Below are positions 46,299 to 56,321 of a stretch of DNA of 64,000 bases, piece by piece (the stretch's first letter is position 1; each line of letters opens with the position of its first letter). Source of the stretch: Jejubacter calystegiae (lineage in GTDB: Bacteria; Pseudomonadota; Gammaproteobacteria; Enterobacterales; Enterobacteriaceae); NCBI RefSeq assembly GCF_005671395.1, contig NZ_CP040428.1:1922001-1986000 (forward strand), written 5' to 3'. The position numbers and the translations under genes were made by a program. The notes beneath the pieces are model-generated. The model ran no database searches and was not told where the DNA came from. It was given only the letters and a program-made list of their open reading frames with translations.

Positions 46299-47168
46299 CT
46301 AACGGCGTACCGGAATCAGATATTCGCAGCGTAGCTTCTGCGGGTTCGCTTCTACTTTATCCTTATGGGATGGGTAGAAGCGTTCGATATCCTGCCCATG
46401 CCGCCGGGTCAGGTTCAGCGTGGGCATGCAGGTGCCGTAAATCATCAGAATAAAGCCCTGAATGCCGCTGGTCGGCCCTTCGTAATTAAACTGAACGTAC
46501 TCGCCTCCCTCCAGCGTGACCGGATGCGCCTCATGTGGGCAACCACTGGCCTGCTCTGGCAGAACCGCCGTTGTATAGAAGACCTCCTGCTCGTCATCTT
46601 TTTCCTGATTGGGGCGCGGTTCATGCAGCCCGTAGAGCACCGGTGGAATGCTCGGCGCATTGCTCAGGAACTGACGCCAGAACTGCATCCGCATCTCGTT
46701 CCGATACTCGCTCACCTGCTCCAGCGTGCAGCTGTAGCTTTGGGTTATGCCCATCAGATGAGTTTCCGGCAGCGTCACAAAATGGGGCTGAGGTAGCGTA
46801 AACTCACCAAGCCGGATTGGCGGACGCATCCCAAAGGCGCTCCATTCGGGGGAGCGGCGATAGAGGGCTGGCGTTTGCGCAAACTGCTTTTTAAAGGCGC
46901 GGGTGAAGGTCTGCTGTGAATCGAAGCGGTACTGCAGGGCGATATCCAGAATCGGACGTGCGGTCAGGCGTAGCGCGACGGCGGCCTTGGACAGACGGCG
47001 AGCCCGGATATAGGCACCGATAGCGTGCCCGGTCACATCCTTGAACATTCGTTGCAGGTGCCACTTGGAGTAGCCAGCCCTGGCGGCGACGTGATCCAGA
47101 GACAGGGGTTGATCGAGATGGCTTTCCAGCCAGGTTAGTAGATCGCGAATGATCCCAGCCTGATCCAT
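46299..47168 (-). CDS. rob: AraC-family regulator Rob
   Basis: 289 residues, the E. coli length. Rob activates the marA/soxS/rob regulon (efflux, oxidative and solvent tolerance). The N-terminal double HTH has VAARAGYSKWHLQRMFKDVT and ALQYRFDSQQTFTRAFKKQF. The C-terminal GyrI-like domain (about 120-289) binds inducers such as bile salts and dipyridyl. No gap separates it from gpmB. Confidence 0.97.
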   Translation of the reverse strand: MDQAGIIRDLLTWLESHLDQPLSLDHVAARAGYSKWHLQRMFKDVTGHAIGAYIRARRLSKAAVALRLTARPILDIALQYRFDSQQTFTRAFKKQFAQTPALYRRSPEWSAFGMRPPIRLGEFTLPQPHFVTLPETHLMGITQSYSCTLEQVSEYRNEMRMQFWRQFLSNAPSIPPVLYGLHEPRPNQEKDDEQEVFYTTAVLPEQASGCPHEAHPVTLEGGEYVQFNYEGPTSGIQGFILMIYGTCMPTLNLTRRHGQDIERFYPSHKDKVEANPQKLRCEYLIPVRR

Positions 47169-47376
47169 ATAATATCCTCAATCCTGACGAGCGAGTGCCT
47201 GATTTCTGCCGCGAATGATATCATTTTTCAATGATGACGCATTCAGTGTTTTTTTTAGCAACACGTGCTTAAAAAACACGCACATCTCTCTGGAAATTTT
47301 AATAACGTGATATTAAACGTTTTTTTTATCAGATGTCTAATAGTCACTGAACGTAATGTTAAAAATTGGTAACAAT

Positions 47377-47847
47377 ATGAAATATAAGGTGTTGGCAGCT
47401 GCGCTGCTGTTAGCGTTTACGGCCCGCGGCGTACAGGCGGAGCAGGTAGGCTCGGTAGATACGGTATTTAAAATCTTTGGCCCGGATCACAAAATCGTCG
47501 TAGAAGCTTTTGACGATCCCGATGTGAAGAACGTGACCTGCTACCTGAGCCGGGCGAAAACCGGTGGCATCAAGGGCGGACTGGGGCTGGCGGAGGATAC
47601 CGCAGACGCGGCTATTTCCTGTCAGCAGGTTGGGCCGATTACGTTGAGCGACAAGATCAAGGCGGGGAAAGCGGAAGGAGAGGTGGTGTTTCGCAAACGG
47701 ACATCGCTGGTGTTTAAGAAGCTTCAGGTGGTTCGCTTCTATGATAAACGTCGCAATGCACTGATTTACCTTAGCTATTCCGACAAAGTCGTGGAAGGTT
47801 CGCCGAAGAATGCGTTGAGTGCGGTGCCCATTATGCCGTGGAAATAA
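47377..47847 (+). CDS. creA: Periplasmic protein CreA
   Basis: 156 residues from ATG 47377, aligning with E. coli MKYK (157). Signal peptide about 1-22 (ends GVQA). The conserved core is [20 protein letters not shown], then [20 protein letters not shown] and GGLGLAEDT, with two cysteines. The function is unknown. In E. coli it heads creABCD; here creB, creC and creD are missing and a terminator shared with arcA follows at once. Confidence 0.93.
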   Translation: MKYKVLAAALLLAFTARGVQAEQVGSVDTVFKIFGPDHKIVVEAFDDPDVKNVTCYLSRAKTGGIKGGLGLAEDTADAAISCQQVGPITLSDKIKAGKAEGEVVFRKRTSLVFKKLQVVRFYDKRRNALIYLSYSDKVVEGSPKNALSAVPIMPWK

Positions 47848-47858
47848 CGGCTCAACAC

Positions 47859-47884
47859 AAAAAGGCCGCATAAGCGGCCTTTTT
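47859..47884. terminator. Bidirectional terminator between creA and arcA
   Basis: 11-bp stem AAAAAGGCCGC / GCGGCCTTTTT with loop ATAA. Symmetric A and T runs let it end both convergent genes. Confidence 0.9.
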
Positions 47885-47901
47885 GTGGCTCCGGGAGTGG
47901 C

Positions 47902-48618
47902 TTACTCCTGGAGATCGCCGCAGAAGCGGTAACCTTCACCGTGAATCGTGGCGATGATCTCCGGCGTATCCGGTACCGATTCAAAGTGTTTGCGGATGCG
48001 GCGGATAGTGACATCCACAGTACGGTCGTGCGGCTTCAGCTCGCGGCCCGTCATTTTCTTCAGCAGTTCGGCACGGGACTGGATTTTTCCCGGGTTTTCG
48101 CAGAAGTGCAGCATGGCGCGGAATTCGCTACGCGGCAGTTTATACTGCTCGCCGGTAGGGCTGACCAGCGAACGGCTGTTGATGTCCAGCTCCCAGCCGT
48201 TGAATTTGTAGCTTTCAACGGAGCGGCGCTCTTCGCTAACGGCGCCCAGATTCATGGTACGCTGCAGCAGATTACGGGCTCGGATGGTCAGTTCTCGTGG
48301 GTTGAACGGTTTGGTGATGTAATCATCCGCACCGATTTCAAGACCCAGGATCTTGTCCACTTCGTTGTCCCTGCCAGTCAGGAACATCAGTGCCACATTT
48401 GCCTGTTCGCGTAGCTCACGGGCCAGCAGCAGGCCATTTTTACCCGGCAGGTTGATATCCATGATCACGAGGTTAACGTCATTATCAGAAAGGATCTGAT
48501 GCATTTCGGCGCCATCGGTCGCTTCAAAGACATCGTAACCTTCTGCCTCGAAAATGCTTTTCAACGTGTTGCGTGTTACCAACTCGTCTTCAACGATAAG
48601 AATGTGAGGGGTCTGCAT
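47902..48618 (-). CDS. arcA: Aerobic respiration control response regulator ArcA
   Basis: 238 residues, the E. coli length. OmpR-type regulator phosphorylated by ArcB under low oxygen; represses aerobic respiratory and TCA genes. The receiver has acidic pocket [12 protein letters not shown], phospho-Asp in [12 protein letters not shown], and Lys in [12 protein letters not shown]; the winged-helix domain ends [20 protein letters not shown] and HGEGYRF. The leader upstream is long and conserved and contains an FNR-like site. Confidence 0.98.
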   Translation of the reverse strand: MQTPHILIVEDELVTRNTLKSIFEAEGYDVFEATDGAEMHQILSDNDVNLVIMDINLPGKNGLLLARELREQANVALMFLTGRDNEVDKILGLEIGADDYITKPFNPRELTIRARNLLQRTMNLGAVSEERRSVESYKFNGWELDINSRSLVSPTGEQYKLPRSEFRAMLHFCENPGKIQSRAELLKKMTGRELKPHDRTVDVTIRRIRKHFESVPDTPEIIATIHGEGYRFCGDLQE

Positions 48619-48714
48619 GTTTGCTACCTAAAATTGCCAACTAAAATCGAAACAGGAGTACAGAAGTCCCTGACCTGCCTGGTACATGTCGCAAATTAAC
48701 ATGACCGGCCATAC

Positions 48715-48819
48715 ATGACTAAAGTACGTAATTGCGTTCTTGATGCTCAATCCATCAACGTCAACAACATCATTAGCTTGGTCGTGGGCTCTATATCCCT
48801 CAAGACCCGACGGTGTTAA
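48715..48819 (+). CDS. yjjY: YjjY-like short ORF in the arcA upstream region
   Basis: 34 codons starting MTKVRNCVLDAQSINVNNII then SLVVG, matching the first 25 residues of the 46-residue E. coli YjjY; the last nine residues differ completely because the frame has shifted relative to E. coli. It is divergent from arcA and lies in the arcA promoter/leader region. No ribosome binding site is evident. Conservation may reflect arcA regulatory DNA rather than a protein. Low confidence that it is translated. Confidence 0.4.
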   Translation: MTKVRNCVLDAQSINVNNIISLVVGSISLKTRRC

Positions 48820-48898
48820 AAACGGCTGTAATCCTAACCATTTTAACAGCAACATAACAGGGCATGAGGTTTCCGACACCCAATAAAACTACGCTTCG

Positions 48899-48912
48899 TT
48901 GACATATATCAA
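48899..48912. promoter_or_regulatory. FNR-like site upstream of arcA
   Basis: TTGACATATATCAA matches the FNR consensus TTGAT-N4-ATCAA with one mismatch, about 280 bp before arcA. FNR raises arcA expression anaerobically in E. coli. The rest of 48619-49269 shows no other gene; a 72-codon frame at 49018-49236 lacks a ribosome binding site. Confidence 0.6.
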
Positions 48913-49269
48913 TTTCAATTGTAGCACGTTAACAGAGTGATGAAATCTTCGTAGCGTACTGGTTCTGTTCGTCACATTTTTTTAATAATCACACCGGCTT
49001 CCCTGATGAATCGATAAATGGAATCAATGGAAAAAGCCCGGGACAGCACCAGGATATTTCTGACTGACGAACAACAAGATAACGGATGTGGTATCGCAAG
49101 TTCCGTTTGTCTGTCAGTACGCAAATTTATAAGTTTTTATTATAAATTACCCTACGCAAAAAGGGGAGAAAATTGTTGCAATAAAGTAAATTGTTGGCGC
49201 GAATTTTTCCTGATTGCGCGCTGTTTTGTTTCCTGATGGTGTTTACTGGTTTTTGTATAAAGAGGGATT

Positions 49270-49974
49270 ATGCGTTTAGTTATGATTCTGGTCGGGCCGG
49301 CCAGAGCTGAAAATATTGGTGCTGCCGCGCGGGCCATGAAGACCATGGGCTTTAGCGAAATGCGGATCGTGGATAGCGAAGCTCATCGTCAACCTGCCGC
49401 CCGCTATGTGGCCCATGGTTCGACTGATGTCATTGATAATATTGAAGAATATCCCACCCTTGAATCCGCGTTGCACGATGTCGATTTCACTGTCGCCACC
49501 ACCGCGCGTACCCGGGCTCAGTATCATTACTACGCTACGCCTCAACAGCTACTGCCGCTGCTGGAGGAAAAAGGGCGCTGGCTGCCCACGCTGGCGCTGG
49601 TGTTTGGCCGGGAAGATTCAGGGCTGACCAATGAAGAGCTGGCGCTGGCTGATATTCTGACCGGTGTGCCCATGGCTGCAGATTACCCGTCGCTTAATCT
49701 TGGGCAGGCGGTGATGGTTTACTGCTATCAGCTTTCCGGGTTGCTGCAGATTGGACCGCGCCCGGAAGCCGTTGCCGACGCTGGGCAACTGCGTGCGCTG
49801 CGCCAGAGAATCGCCAGACTACTGACCCGGCTGGTGGTGGCAGACGATCTCAAATTGTCTGCCTGGCTGGAACAGCGAATCGGTCTGTTAGCCCAAAGAG
49901 ACACCGCAATGTTGCACCAACTGCTGCATGATATCGAAAAAAGGCTGCCGGATGATAATGCCGTAAATGTATAG
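49270..49974 (+). CDS. yjtD: SPOUT-family RNA methyltransferase YjtD
   Basis: 234 residues against 228 in E. coli. A TrmH/TrmJ-like SpoU-class methyltransferase: N-terminal PARAENIGAAARAMKTMGF, middle VATTARTRAQYHYYATP, and the SAM-knot motifs LVFGREDSGLTNEELALAD and DYPSLNLGQAVMVYCYQLS. The RNA target is not established. It lies between arcA and thrL as in E. coli. GGGA lies just before the ATG. Confidence 0.93.
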   Translation: MRLVMILVGPARAENIGAAARAMKTMGFSEMRIVDSEAHRQPAARYVAHGSTDVIDNIEEYPTLESALHDVDFTVATTARTRAQYHYYATPQQLLPLLEEKGRWLPTLALVFGREDSGLTNEELALADILTGVPMAADYPSLNLGQAVMVYCYQLSGLLQIGPRPEAVADAGQLRALRQRIARLLTRLVVADDLKLSAWLEQRIGLLAQRDTAMLHQLLHDIEKRLPDDNAVNV

Positions 49975-50164
49975 TTTATCGATATAAAAAACCAGTTTTG
50001 TGCGTTATGGCTGGCGGATATGAGAAGTCTGTTGGCTGTCCGCAGGCAGGGCGTGAAAAGCTAATTACCGTGAGCAACTTAAAAATTCATTGACTTAGCC
50101 CGGCAGATACTTTAACCAATATATAACGCAAGACGGACAGAATAATTTAGAGCACACAAACATC

Positions 50165-50233
50165 ATGATTCGCATCGGCCTGACCACCATGACCATTACC
50201 ACCACCATTACCACAGGTAACGGGGCGGGCTGA
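50165..50233 (+). CDS. thrL: thr operon leader peptide ThrL
   Basis: 22 residues, MIRIGLTTMTITTTITTGNG plus AG. Eight threonines and four isoleucines make translation sense the charging of tRNA-Thr and tRNA-Ile. The C-terminus TTGNGAG equals E. coli ThrL. The stop lies 18 nt before the attenuator stem. Confidence 0.95.
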   Translation: MIRIGLTTMTITTTITTGNGAG

Positions 50234-50251
50234 CGCGTACAGGAAAAAATG

Positions 50252-50289
50252 AAAAAAGCCCGCACCCTGAAGGATGCGGGCTTTTTTTT
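50252..50289 (+). terminator. Threonine operon attenuator
   Basis: Stem AAAAAAGCCCGCA (50252-50264) with TGCGGGCTTTTTT (50274-50286), continuing into an eight-T run. Ribosome stalling on ThrL Thr/Ile codons would prevent its formation and allow thrABC transcription. Confidence 0.93.
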
Positions 50290-50318
50290 GAGCTTAAAAA
50301 ACCAGGGGGTATCTGGAA

Positions 50319-52784
50319 ATGCGAGTGTTGAAATTCGGCGGTACATCAGTGGCGAATGCCCAGCGATTTTTACGGGTCGCCGACATTCTGGAAAGTAATG
50401 CCGGACAGGGGCAGGTGGCGACCGTGCTTTCTGCCCCGGCCAAAATCACCAATCACCTGGTGGCAATGATTGAGAAAACCATCGCAGGCCAGGATCCTCT
50501 GCCGAATATCAGCGATGCCGAACAGATCTTCGATGCCCTGCTTCAGGGGCTGGCGGAGGCGCAACCCGGTTTTCCCCTGGAGCGTATGAAGGAGCGGGTG
50601 GGTCAGGAGTTCGCGCGAATCAAGCATGTTCTGCACGGCATCAGCCTGCTGGGGCAGTGTCCGGACGCCATCAATGCATCGCTGATTTGCCGTGGCGAGA
50701 AGCTCTCCATCGCCATTATGGAGGCGCTGCTCCAGGCGCGGGGTCATCAGGTCACTGTGCTGGACCCGGTTGAGAAGCTGCTGGCGGTGGGGCATTACCT
50801 TGAATCGACGGTGGACATTGCCGAATCTACCCGCCGTATCGCCGCCAGCCGCATCCCTACCGACCATATGATCCTGATGGCCGGTTTCACCGCCGGTAAC
50901 GATAAGGGAGAGCTGGTGGTGCTGGGGCGTAATGGCTCTGACTATTCCGCTGCGGTACTGGCGGCCTGCCTGCGTGCCGACTGCTGTGAGATCTGGACCG
51001 ATGTCGATGGGGTTTATACTTGCGATCCGCGCCAGGTGCCGGACGCCAGACTACTGAAGTCGATGTCCTACCAGGAAGCTATGGAGCTTTCCTACTTCGG
51101 CGCCAAAGTCCTTCACCCCCGTACGCTTTCCCCCATCGCCCAGTTCCAGATCCCCTGTCTGATTAAAAATACCGGCAATCCTCAGGCGCCGGGTACGCTG
51201 ATTGGTCTGGATAGCGATGCAGCCGAAAACCTGCCGGTTAAAGGCATCTCTAACCTGAATAATATGGCGATGTTCAGCGTTTCCGGGCCGGGAATGAAAG
51301 GCATGGTTGGCATGGCGGCCCGGGTGTTCGCCACTATGTCGCGTAGCGGCATCTCGGTGGTGCTTATCACTCAGTCCTCGTCAGAGTACAGCATCAGCTT
51401 CTGCGTGCCCCAGAGCGATGCACTACGCGCCAGACGCGCCCTGGAAGAGGAATTCCATCTGGAGCTGAAAGAGGGGCTGCTGGAGCCGCTTTCCATCACC
51501 GAACGTCTGGCGATTATCTCGGTAGTGGGCGACGGTATGCGTACCCTACGCGGCATCTCGGCCAGGTTCTTCGCGGCGCTGGCCCGGGCCAACATCAATA
51601 TCATAGCTATCGCTCAGGGCTCTTCCGAGCGGTCCATCTCGGTGGTAGTGAACAACGATGACGTCACCACAGGCGTGCGTGTGGTGCATCAGATGCTGTT
51701 CAACACCGAGCAGGTGCTGGAAGTATTCCTGATCGGCGTTGGCGGCGTTGGCGGCGCGCTGCTTGAGCAGATCAAGCGCCAGCAGACCTGGCTTAAGAAA
51801 AAGAATATCGATCTGCGGGTGTGCGGCGTAGCCAACTCAAGGGCCATGATCACCAATGTTCACGGTCTGGATCTCGAGGCCTGGCGCCCGGCGCTGGAAG
51901 AGGCCTCGGAGCCTTTCAACCTCGGGCGTTTGATTCGCCTGGTGAAGGATTATCACCTGTTGAACCCGGTGATCGTCGACTGCACCTCCAGCCAGGCGGT
52001 AGGCGACCAGTATGCCGACTTCCTGAGCGAAGGCTTCCACGTCGTCACGCCGAACAAGAAAGCCAATACCTCATCTATGGCTTACTACCACCAGTTGCGG
52101 ACCGCAGCGGGCCGCTCGCGCCGTAAGTTCCTGTATGACACCAACGTTGGGGCGGGCCTGCCGGTTATTGAAAACCTTCAGAACCTGTTGAATGCCGGCG
52201 ATGAGCTACAGCGTTTCACCGGGATTCTTTCCGGTTCGCTTTCCTTTATTTTTGGTAAGCTGGATGAGGGCATGAGCCTGTCGGAGGCGACCGGTACGGC
52301 GCGTGAGATGGGCTATACCGAGCCGGACCCGCGTGATGACCTTTCCGGTATGGACGTGGCCCGTAAGCTGCTAATCCTCGCTCGTGAAAGCGGCTACAGC
52401 CTTGAGCTGGAGGATATCGTTATCGAACCGGTACTGCCGGAAAGCTTCGATGCCAGCGGCCCGGTAGAGGAATTTATGGCGCGCCTGCCGCAGCTTGACG
52501 ATCTTTTCTCTTCACGGGTGGCGCAGGCTCGGGATGAAGGTAAGGTGCTGCGCTACGTCGGGATGATTGACGAGCAGGGCGGCTGCCGGGTGCAGATCGC
52601 GGCAGTGGACGGTAACGATCCGCTTTATAAGGTGAAAAACGGCGAGAACGCACTGGCGTTCTACAGCCACTATTATCAGCCTCTGCCGTTGGTCCTGCGC
52701 GGCTACGGCGCCGGCAATGACGTGACGGCGGCCGGTGTCTTCGCCGATCTGCTGCGCACCCTGTCCTGGAATTCGGGAGTTTAA
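50319..52784 (+). CDS. thrA: Bifunctional aspartokinase I / homoserine dehydrogenase I
   Basis: 821 residues against 820 in E. coli. Catalyses the first and third steps of threonine synthesis from aspartate and is feedback-inhibited by threonine. Aspartokinase: [20 protein letters not shown] and [19 protein letters not shown] regulatory domains: about 320-460. Homoserine dehydrogenase: nucleotide site [16 protein letters not shown], catalytic region [17 protein letters not shown] and [14 protein letters not shown]. Two nt separate it from thrB. Confidence 0.98.
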   Translation: MRVLKFGGTSVANAQRFLRVADILESNAGQGQVATVLSAPAKITNHLVAMIEKTIAGQDPLPNISDAEQIFDALLQGLAEAQPGFPLERMKERVGQEFARIKHVLHGISLLGQCPDAINASLICRGEKLSIAIMEALLQARGHQVTVLDPVEKLLAVGHYLESTVDIAESTRRIAASRIPTDHMILMAGFTAGNDKGELVVLGRNGSDYSAAVLAACLRADCCEIWTDVDGVYTCDPRQVPDARLLKSMSYQEAMELSYFGAKVLHPRTLSPIAQFQIPCLIKNTGNPQAPGTLIGLDSDAAENLPVKGISNLNNMAMFSVSGPGMKGMVGMAARVFATMSRSGISVVLITQSSSEYSISFCVPQSDALRARRALEEEFHLELKEGLLEPLSITERLAIISVVGDGMRTLRGISARFFAALARANINIIAIAQGSSERSISVVVNNDDVTTGVRVVHQMLFNTEQVLEVFLIGVGGVGGALLEQIKRQQTWLKKKNIDLRVCGVANSRAMITNVHGLDLEAWRPALEEASEPFNLGRLIRLVKDYHLLNPVIVDCTSSQAVGDQYADFLSEGFHVVTPNKKANTSSMAYYHQLRTAAGRSRRKFLYDTNVGAGLPVIENLQNLLNAGDELQRFTGILSGSLSFIFGKLDEGMSLSEATGTAREMGYTEPDPRDDLSGMDVARKLLILARESGYSLELEDIVIEPVLPESFDASGPVEEFMARLPQLDDLFSSRVAQARDEGKVLRYVGMIDEQGGCRVQIAAVDGNDPLYKVKNGENALAFYSHYYQPLPLVLRGYGAGNDVTAAGVFADLLRTLSWNSGV

Positions 52785-52786
52785 TA

Positions 52787-53716
52787 ATGGTCAAAGTTTA
52801 TGCCCCTGCCTCAATTGGCAACGTCAGCGTCGGCTTCGACGTGCTGGGGGCGGCGGTATCGCCGGCCGACGGTTCACTGCTTGGCGACTGCGTTAGCGTG
52901 GAACGGGCCAGCCAGTTCAGCCTGGATAATGCCGGAAGTTTCGTTAGCAAGCTCCCTGCCAGGGCGCAGGACAACATTGTGTACCAGTGCTGGGAGCGTT
53001 TCTGCGAGGAGCTAGGCGAGCAGATTCCGGTGGCGATGACCCTGGAAAAGAATATGCCGATTGGATCCGGATTGGGATCCAGCGCCTGTTCAGTCGTTGC
53101 GGCGCTGGTCGCGCTCAATGAATTTTGCGATCGGCCTCTGGATCAAACCCGTCTGCTGGCGCTGATGGGGGAGCTGGAAGGGCGGATCTCCGGTAGCGTC
53201 CACTACGATAACGTGGCGCCCTGCTATCTGGGCGGTATGCAACTGATGATAGAAGAGCAGGGGATTATCAGCCAGTCGGTGCCTTGCTTTGAAGAGTGGT
53301 TCTGGGTGATGGCTTACCCGGGAATTAAAGTTTCCACCGCTGAAGCCCGGGCGATTCTGCCAGCGCAGTATCGTCGTCAGGACTGTATCAGCCACGGGCG
53401 CGGTCTGGCAGGCTTTATTCACGCCTGCCACAGTGGCCAGCCGACGCTTGCGGCAGCGCTGATGCGTGATGTCATCGCCGAGCCCTACCGGGCGAAGCTG
53501 CTGCCGGGCTTTGCCGAAGCCCGACGCGCCGTTGGTGAGATCGGCGCGCTGGCCTGTGGTATTTCCGGCTCTGGCCCGACCCTGTTTGCGGTATGCGATA
53601 AGCAGGAAACGGCGCAGCGCGCGGCGGACTGGCTCAGCCAGCACTATTTACAGAATGATGAAGGCTTCGTTCATATTTGCCGTCTGGATACGGCGGGCGC
53701 ACGAGTACTGGGATAA
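52787..53716 (+). CDS. thrB: Homoserine kinase ThrB
   Basis: 309 residues, about the E. coli length. GHMP-family kinase that phosphorylates homoserine. N-terminal [23 protein letters not shown] loop [20 protein letters not shown], and C-terminal [12 protein letters not shown] are intact. Tightly coupled to thrA (2 nt) and thrC (3 nt). Confidence 0.97.
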   Translation: MVKVYAPASIGNVSVGFDVLGAAVSPADGSLLGDCVSVERASQFSLDNAGSFVSKLPARAQDNIVYQCWERFCEELGEQIPVAMTLEKNMPIGSGLGSSACSVVAALVALNEFCDRPLDQTRLLALMGELEGRISGSVHYDNVAPCYLGGMQLMIEEQGIISQSVPCFEEWFWVMAYPGIKVSTAEARAILPAQYRRQDCISHGRGLAGFIHACHSGQPTLAAALMRDVIAEPYRAKLLPGFAEARRAVGEIGALACGISGSGPTLFAVCDKQETAQRAADWLSQHYLQNDEGFVHICRLDTAGARVLG

Positions 53717-53719
53717 CGC

Positions 53720-55006
53720 ATGAAACTCTATAATCTGAAAGATCATAACGAGCAGGTCAGCTTTGCGCAGGCCGTGACACAGGGACTGGGGAAAAATCAG
53801 GGGCTGTTTTTTCCGCACGGGCTGCCGGAATTTAGCCTGACGGAGATCGACGAACTGCTGGAGATGGACTTTGTTCCGCGCAGTAGTCGCATTCTCTCGG
53901 CCTTTATCGGCGACGAAATTACGCCGGAAATTCTGGAGGAGCGGGTACGCGCCGCCTTCACCTTCCCGGCGCCGGTGGTGAAAGTCAGTGACGATGTGGC
54001 CTGTCTGGAGCTGTTCCACGGCCCGACTCTGGCGTTCAAGGATTTTGGCGGTCGCTTTATGGCCCAGATGCTGACGCATATCAGCGGCGATAAGCCGGTG
54101 ACCATCCTGACCGCCACCTCTGGCGATACCGGCGCCGCGGTCGCCCACGCCTTCTACGGCCTGAAAAATGTGCGGGTGGTAATTCTCTATCCGCGCGGCA
54201 AGATAAGCCCGCTGCAGGAGAAGCTGTTCTGTACGCTTGGTGGCAATATTGAAACTGTCGCGGTGGAAGGCGATTTCGATGACTGCCAGGCGCTGGTGAA
54301 ACAGGCCTTCGACGATGAGCCTCTGAAGCAGCAACTGGGGCTGAATTCCGCGAACTCCATCAACATCAGCCGCCTGCTGGCGCAGATTTGCTACTACTTT
54401 GAAGCCGTGGCGCAGCTGCCTCAGGAAGCGCGTAATCAGTTAGTGGTTTCGGTGCCGAGCGGTAACTTCGGCGATCTGACCGCCGGGCTGCTGGCGAAAG
54501 CGCTGGGGCTGCCAGTGAAGCGTTTTATCGCTGCGACTAACGTTAACGACACCGTTCCGCGCTATCTGGAAAGCGGCGAGTGGTCGCCCCATTCGACCCG
54601 CGCGACGCTTTCCAATGCGATGGATGTCAGCCAGCCTAACAACTGGCCGCGGGTTGAAGAGCTGTTCCGCCGTAAGACCTGGCGCCTGAGCGATCTTGGC
54701 TACGCCGCCGTGGATGATGAAACCACCAAAGAGACCGTGCGCGAACTGAAAGGGCTGGGGTATCTTTCCGAGCCCCATGCCGCAGTGGCCTGGCGTGCGT
54801 TGCGCGATAATCTACAGCCTGGTGAGTTTGGTCTGTTTTTGGGTACGGCGCATCCGGCGAAGTTTAAGGAGAGCGTCGAGGAGATCCTTGGCGAATCGCT
54901 GGAACTGCCCGAAGCGCTGGCTGAACGAGCCGATCTTCCTCTGCTATCTAGCATAATACCGGCAGATTTCACTGTTTTGAATCAGCTTCTTCTGAAGAGT
55001 AAATAA
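53720..55006 (+). CDS. thrC: Threonine synthase ThrC
   Basis: 428 residues, the E. coli length. PLP enzyme converting O-phosphohomoserine to threonine. PLP lysine in HGPTLAFKDFGGRFMAQML, phosphate-binding TATSGDTGAAVAHAFYG, and SVPSGNFGDLTAGLLAKALG are visible. Last gene of thrABC, followed by a strong terminator. Confidence 0.97.
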   Translation: MKLYNLKDHNEQVSFAQAVTQGLGKNQGLFFPHGLPEFSLTEIDELLEMDFVPRSSRILSAFIGDEITPEILEERVRAAFTFPAPVVKVSDDVACLELFHGPTLAFKDFGGRFMAQMLTHISGDKPVTILTATSGDTGAAVAHAFYGLKNVRVVILYPRGKISPLQEKLFCTLGGNIETVAVEGDFDDCQALVKQAFDDEPLKQQLGLNSANSINISRLLAQICYYFEAVAQLPQEARNQLVVSVPSGNFGDLTAGLLAKALGLPVKRFIAATNVNDTVPRYLESGEWSPHSTRATLSNAMDVSQPNNWPRVEELFRRKTWRLSDLGYAAVDDETTKETVRELKGLGYLSEPHAAVAWRALRDNLQPGEFGLFLGTAHPAKFKESVEEILGESLELPEALAERADLPLLSSIIPADFTVLNQLLLKSK

Positions 55007-55020
55007 GAGATTTCTTCTGT

Positions 55021-55048
55021 AAAAAACCGCCTTGATTGGCGGTTTTTT
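55021..55048 (+). terminator. Terminator of thrABC
   Basis: 11-bp stem AAAAAACCGCC / GGCGGTTTTTT, loop TTGATT, 14 nt after the thrC stop. Confidence 0.9.
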
Positions 55049-55218
55049 ATTTATATCCGTAATTGTGGAGAGAATGTGCAGAAAAATGGCAGTAAATAAG
55101 CATAAATTATCTATGCGTGCTGCCAGGAGAGAATTAGGACTTCACAGGATAAAAAACTAATTCGGGCTCTTATAGGATGAATGCGTAGTCCCAAAGGGGC
55201 GAGAATAAGGAGAAGACG

Positions 55219-55431
55219 ATGTTAAGAGCCTTCACACTGGCACTCATAATGATGATAGCGGCGCCCTTTGCGGCACAGGCCCACGATCACCGGCCGCCGC
55301 CGCCGCGCCACCACCATTTCGACCACGAACGTCATCACTGGCATCGTCCGCCGCCGCCACCGCCGCGTTACCACCATCACGGGCATCGGCCGCCGCCGCC
55401 GCACTATCATCACCATCACCACCGCTATTAA
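55219..55431 (+). CDS. His/Pro-rich exported peptide in the yaaX position
   Basis: 70 residues. Signal peptide 1-21 (ALIMMIAAPFAAQA). The mature 49 residues hold 19 His and 14 Pro, arranged as runs of 4-6 prolines (RPPPP repeated three times) separated by HHH-rich segments, ending HYHHHHHRY; no cysteine. AAGGAG lies 6 nt before the ATG and a terminator follows. E. coli has yaaX here, a His/Pro-rich exported protein of 98 residues with little direct alignment. Periplasmic metal (Zn, Ni, Cu) binding is a reasonable guess only. Confidence 0.8.
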   Translation: MLRAFTLALIMMIAAPFAAQAHDHRPPPPRHHHFDHERHHWHRPPPPPPRYHHHGHRPPPPHYHHHHHRY

Positions 55432-55432
55432 T

Positions 55433-55462
55433 CAAAACGCCAGCCTTCGGGCTGGCGTTTTG
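55433..55462. terminator. Bidirectional UUCG terminator before yaaA
   Basis: 13-bp stem CAAAACGCCAGCC / GGCTGGCGTTTTG around TTCG. It serves the His/Pro peptide gene and convergent yaaA. Confidence 0.88.
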
Positions 55463-55465
55463 ACG

Positions 55466-56239
55466 TTAACGTTCGTGGCGTTTAAAGACCAGTTCACCGG
55501 AGTCTGAGGCGCTGGCATCAAAGAAGTAGCCGTCGCTATCAAACGCCGTGAGCTGTTCTGGTCGGGTCAGTCGATTTTCGATGATATAGCGACTCATCAG
55601 GCCGCGCGCTTTCTTGGCGTAGAAGCTAATCACCTTGAACTTGCCATTTTTCTCATCCAGAAAGACCGGCTTAATCAGCGTCGCTTTCAATTTTTGCGGC
55701 CGTACCGATTTAAAGTATTCATCCGAAGCCAGGTTGATCACCACGTCGTCATTCTGCTCTGCCAGGGTGGCATTCAGGGTATCGGTAATGATGTCGCCCC
55801 AGAAGCTATAGAGATCCTTACCTTGTGGGTTCGCCAGTTTGATGCCCATCTCCAGACGATAGGGCTGCATCAGATCCAGGGGGCGCAACACGCCGTACAG
55901 GCCGGAGAGCATGCGCAAATGGCGCTGAGCGAAGTCGAAATCCTCTTCGCTTAAGGTTTCTGCCTGCAGACCGGTGTAGACATCGCCTTTAAAGGCAAGG
56001 ATAGCCTGACGGGCGTTTTGCGGCGTGAAGTCCGGGTGCCAGTCATGGAAGCGCGTTGCATTGAGCGATGCCAGCCTATCGCTAATGCCCATTAGCGAAG
56101 CAATTTGTGGTTCGGAAAGCTTACGGGCCTCACGGATCAACTGCTGCGAATACTCCAGCAGCGCAGGCTGGGTATAGCGCTGTGTGGCAAGGGGGCTCTG
56201 GTAATCCAGAGTTTTGGCAGGTGAAATCAGAATAAGCAT
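55466..56239 (-). CDS. yaaA: Peroxide stress protein YaaA
   Basis: 257 residues of the DUF328/UPF0246 family. In E. coli YaaA is OxyR-induced and lowers free intracellular iron during H2O2 stress. Conserved: [56 protein letters not shown] and [18 protein letters not shown]. It binds DNA in vitro by family knowledge. AAGGAAAAGAG lies before the ATG. Confidence 0.95.
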   Translation of the reverse strand: MLILISPAKTLDYQSPLATQRYTQPALLEYSQQLIREARKLSEPQIASLMGISDRLASLNATRFHDWHPDFTPQNARQAILAFKGDVYTGLQAETLSEEDFDFAQRHLRMLSGLYGVLRPLDLMQPYRLEMGIKLANPQGKDLYSFWGDIITDTLNATLAEQNDDVVINLASDEYFKSVRPQKLKATLIKPVFLDEKNGKFKVISFYAKKARGLMSRYIIENRLTRPEQLTAFDSDGYFFDASASDSGELVFKRHER

Positions 56240-56321
56240 CTCTTTTCCTTGCGAGGTTGATTCAGGTTCTGGCGGACCATACGGAATTCAGCCCAGACTA
56301 CTGTAGCAAATCTGGCGGATG

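Noticed and set aside
49018-49236. 72-codon ORF before yjtD
   Set aside because: No ribosome binding site, cysteine-rich random look, lies in a promoter region.
55222-55435. Minus-strand ORFs opposite the His/Pro-rich gene
   Set aside because: Low-complexity shadows of the His/Pro codons; only the plus frame has a signal peptide and SD.
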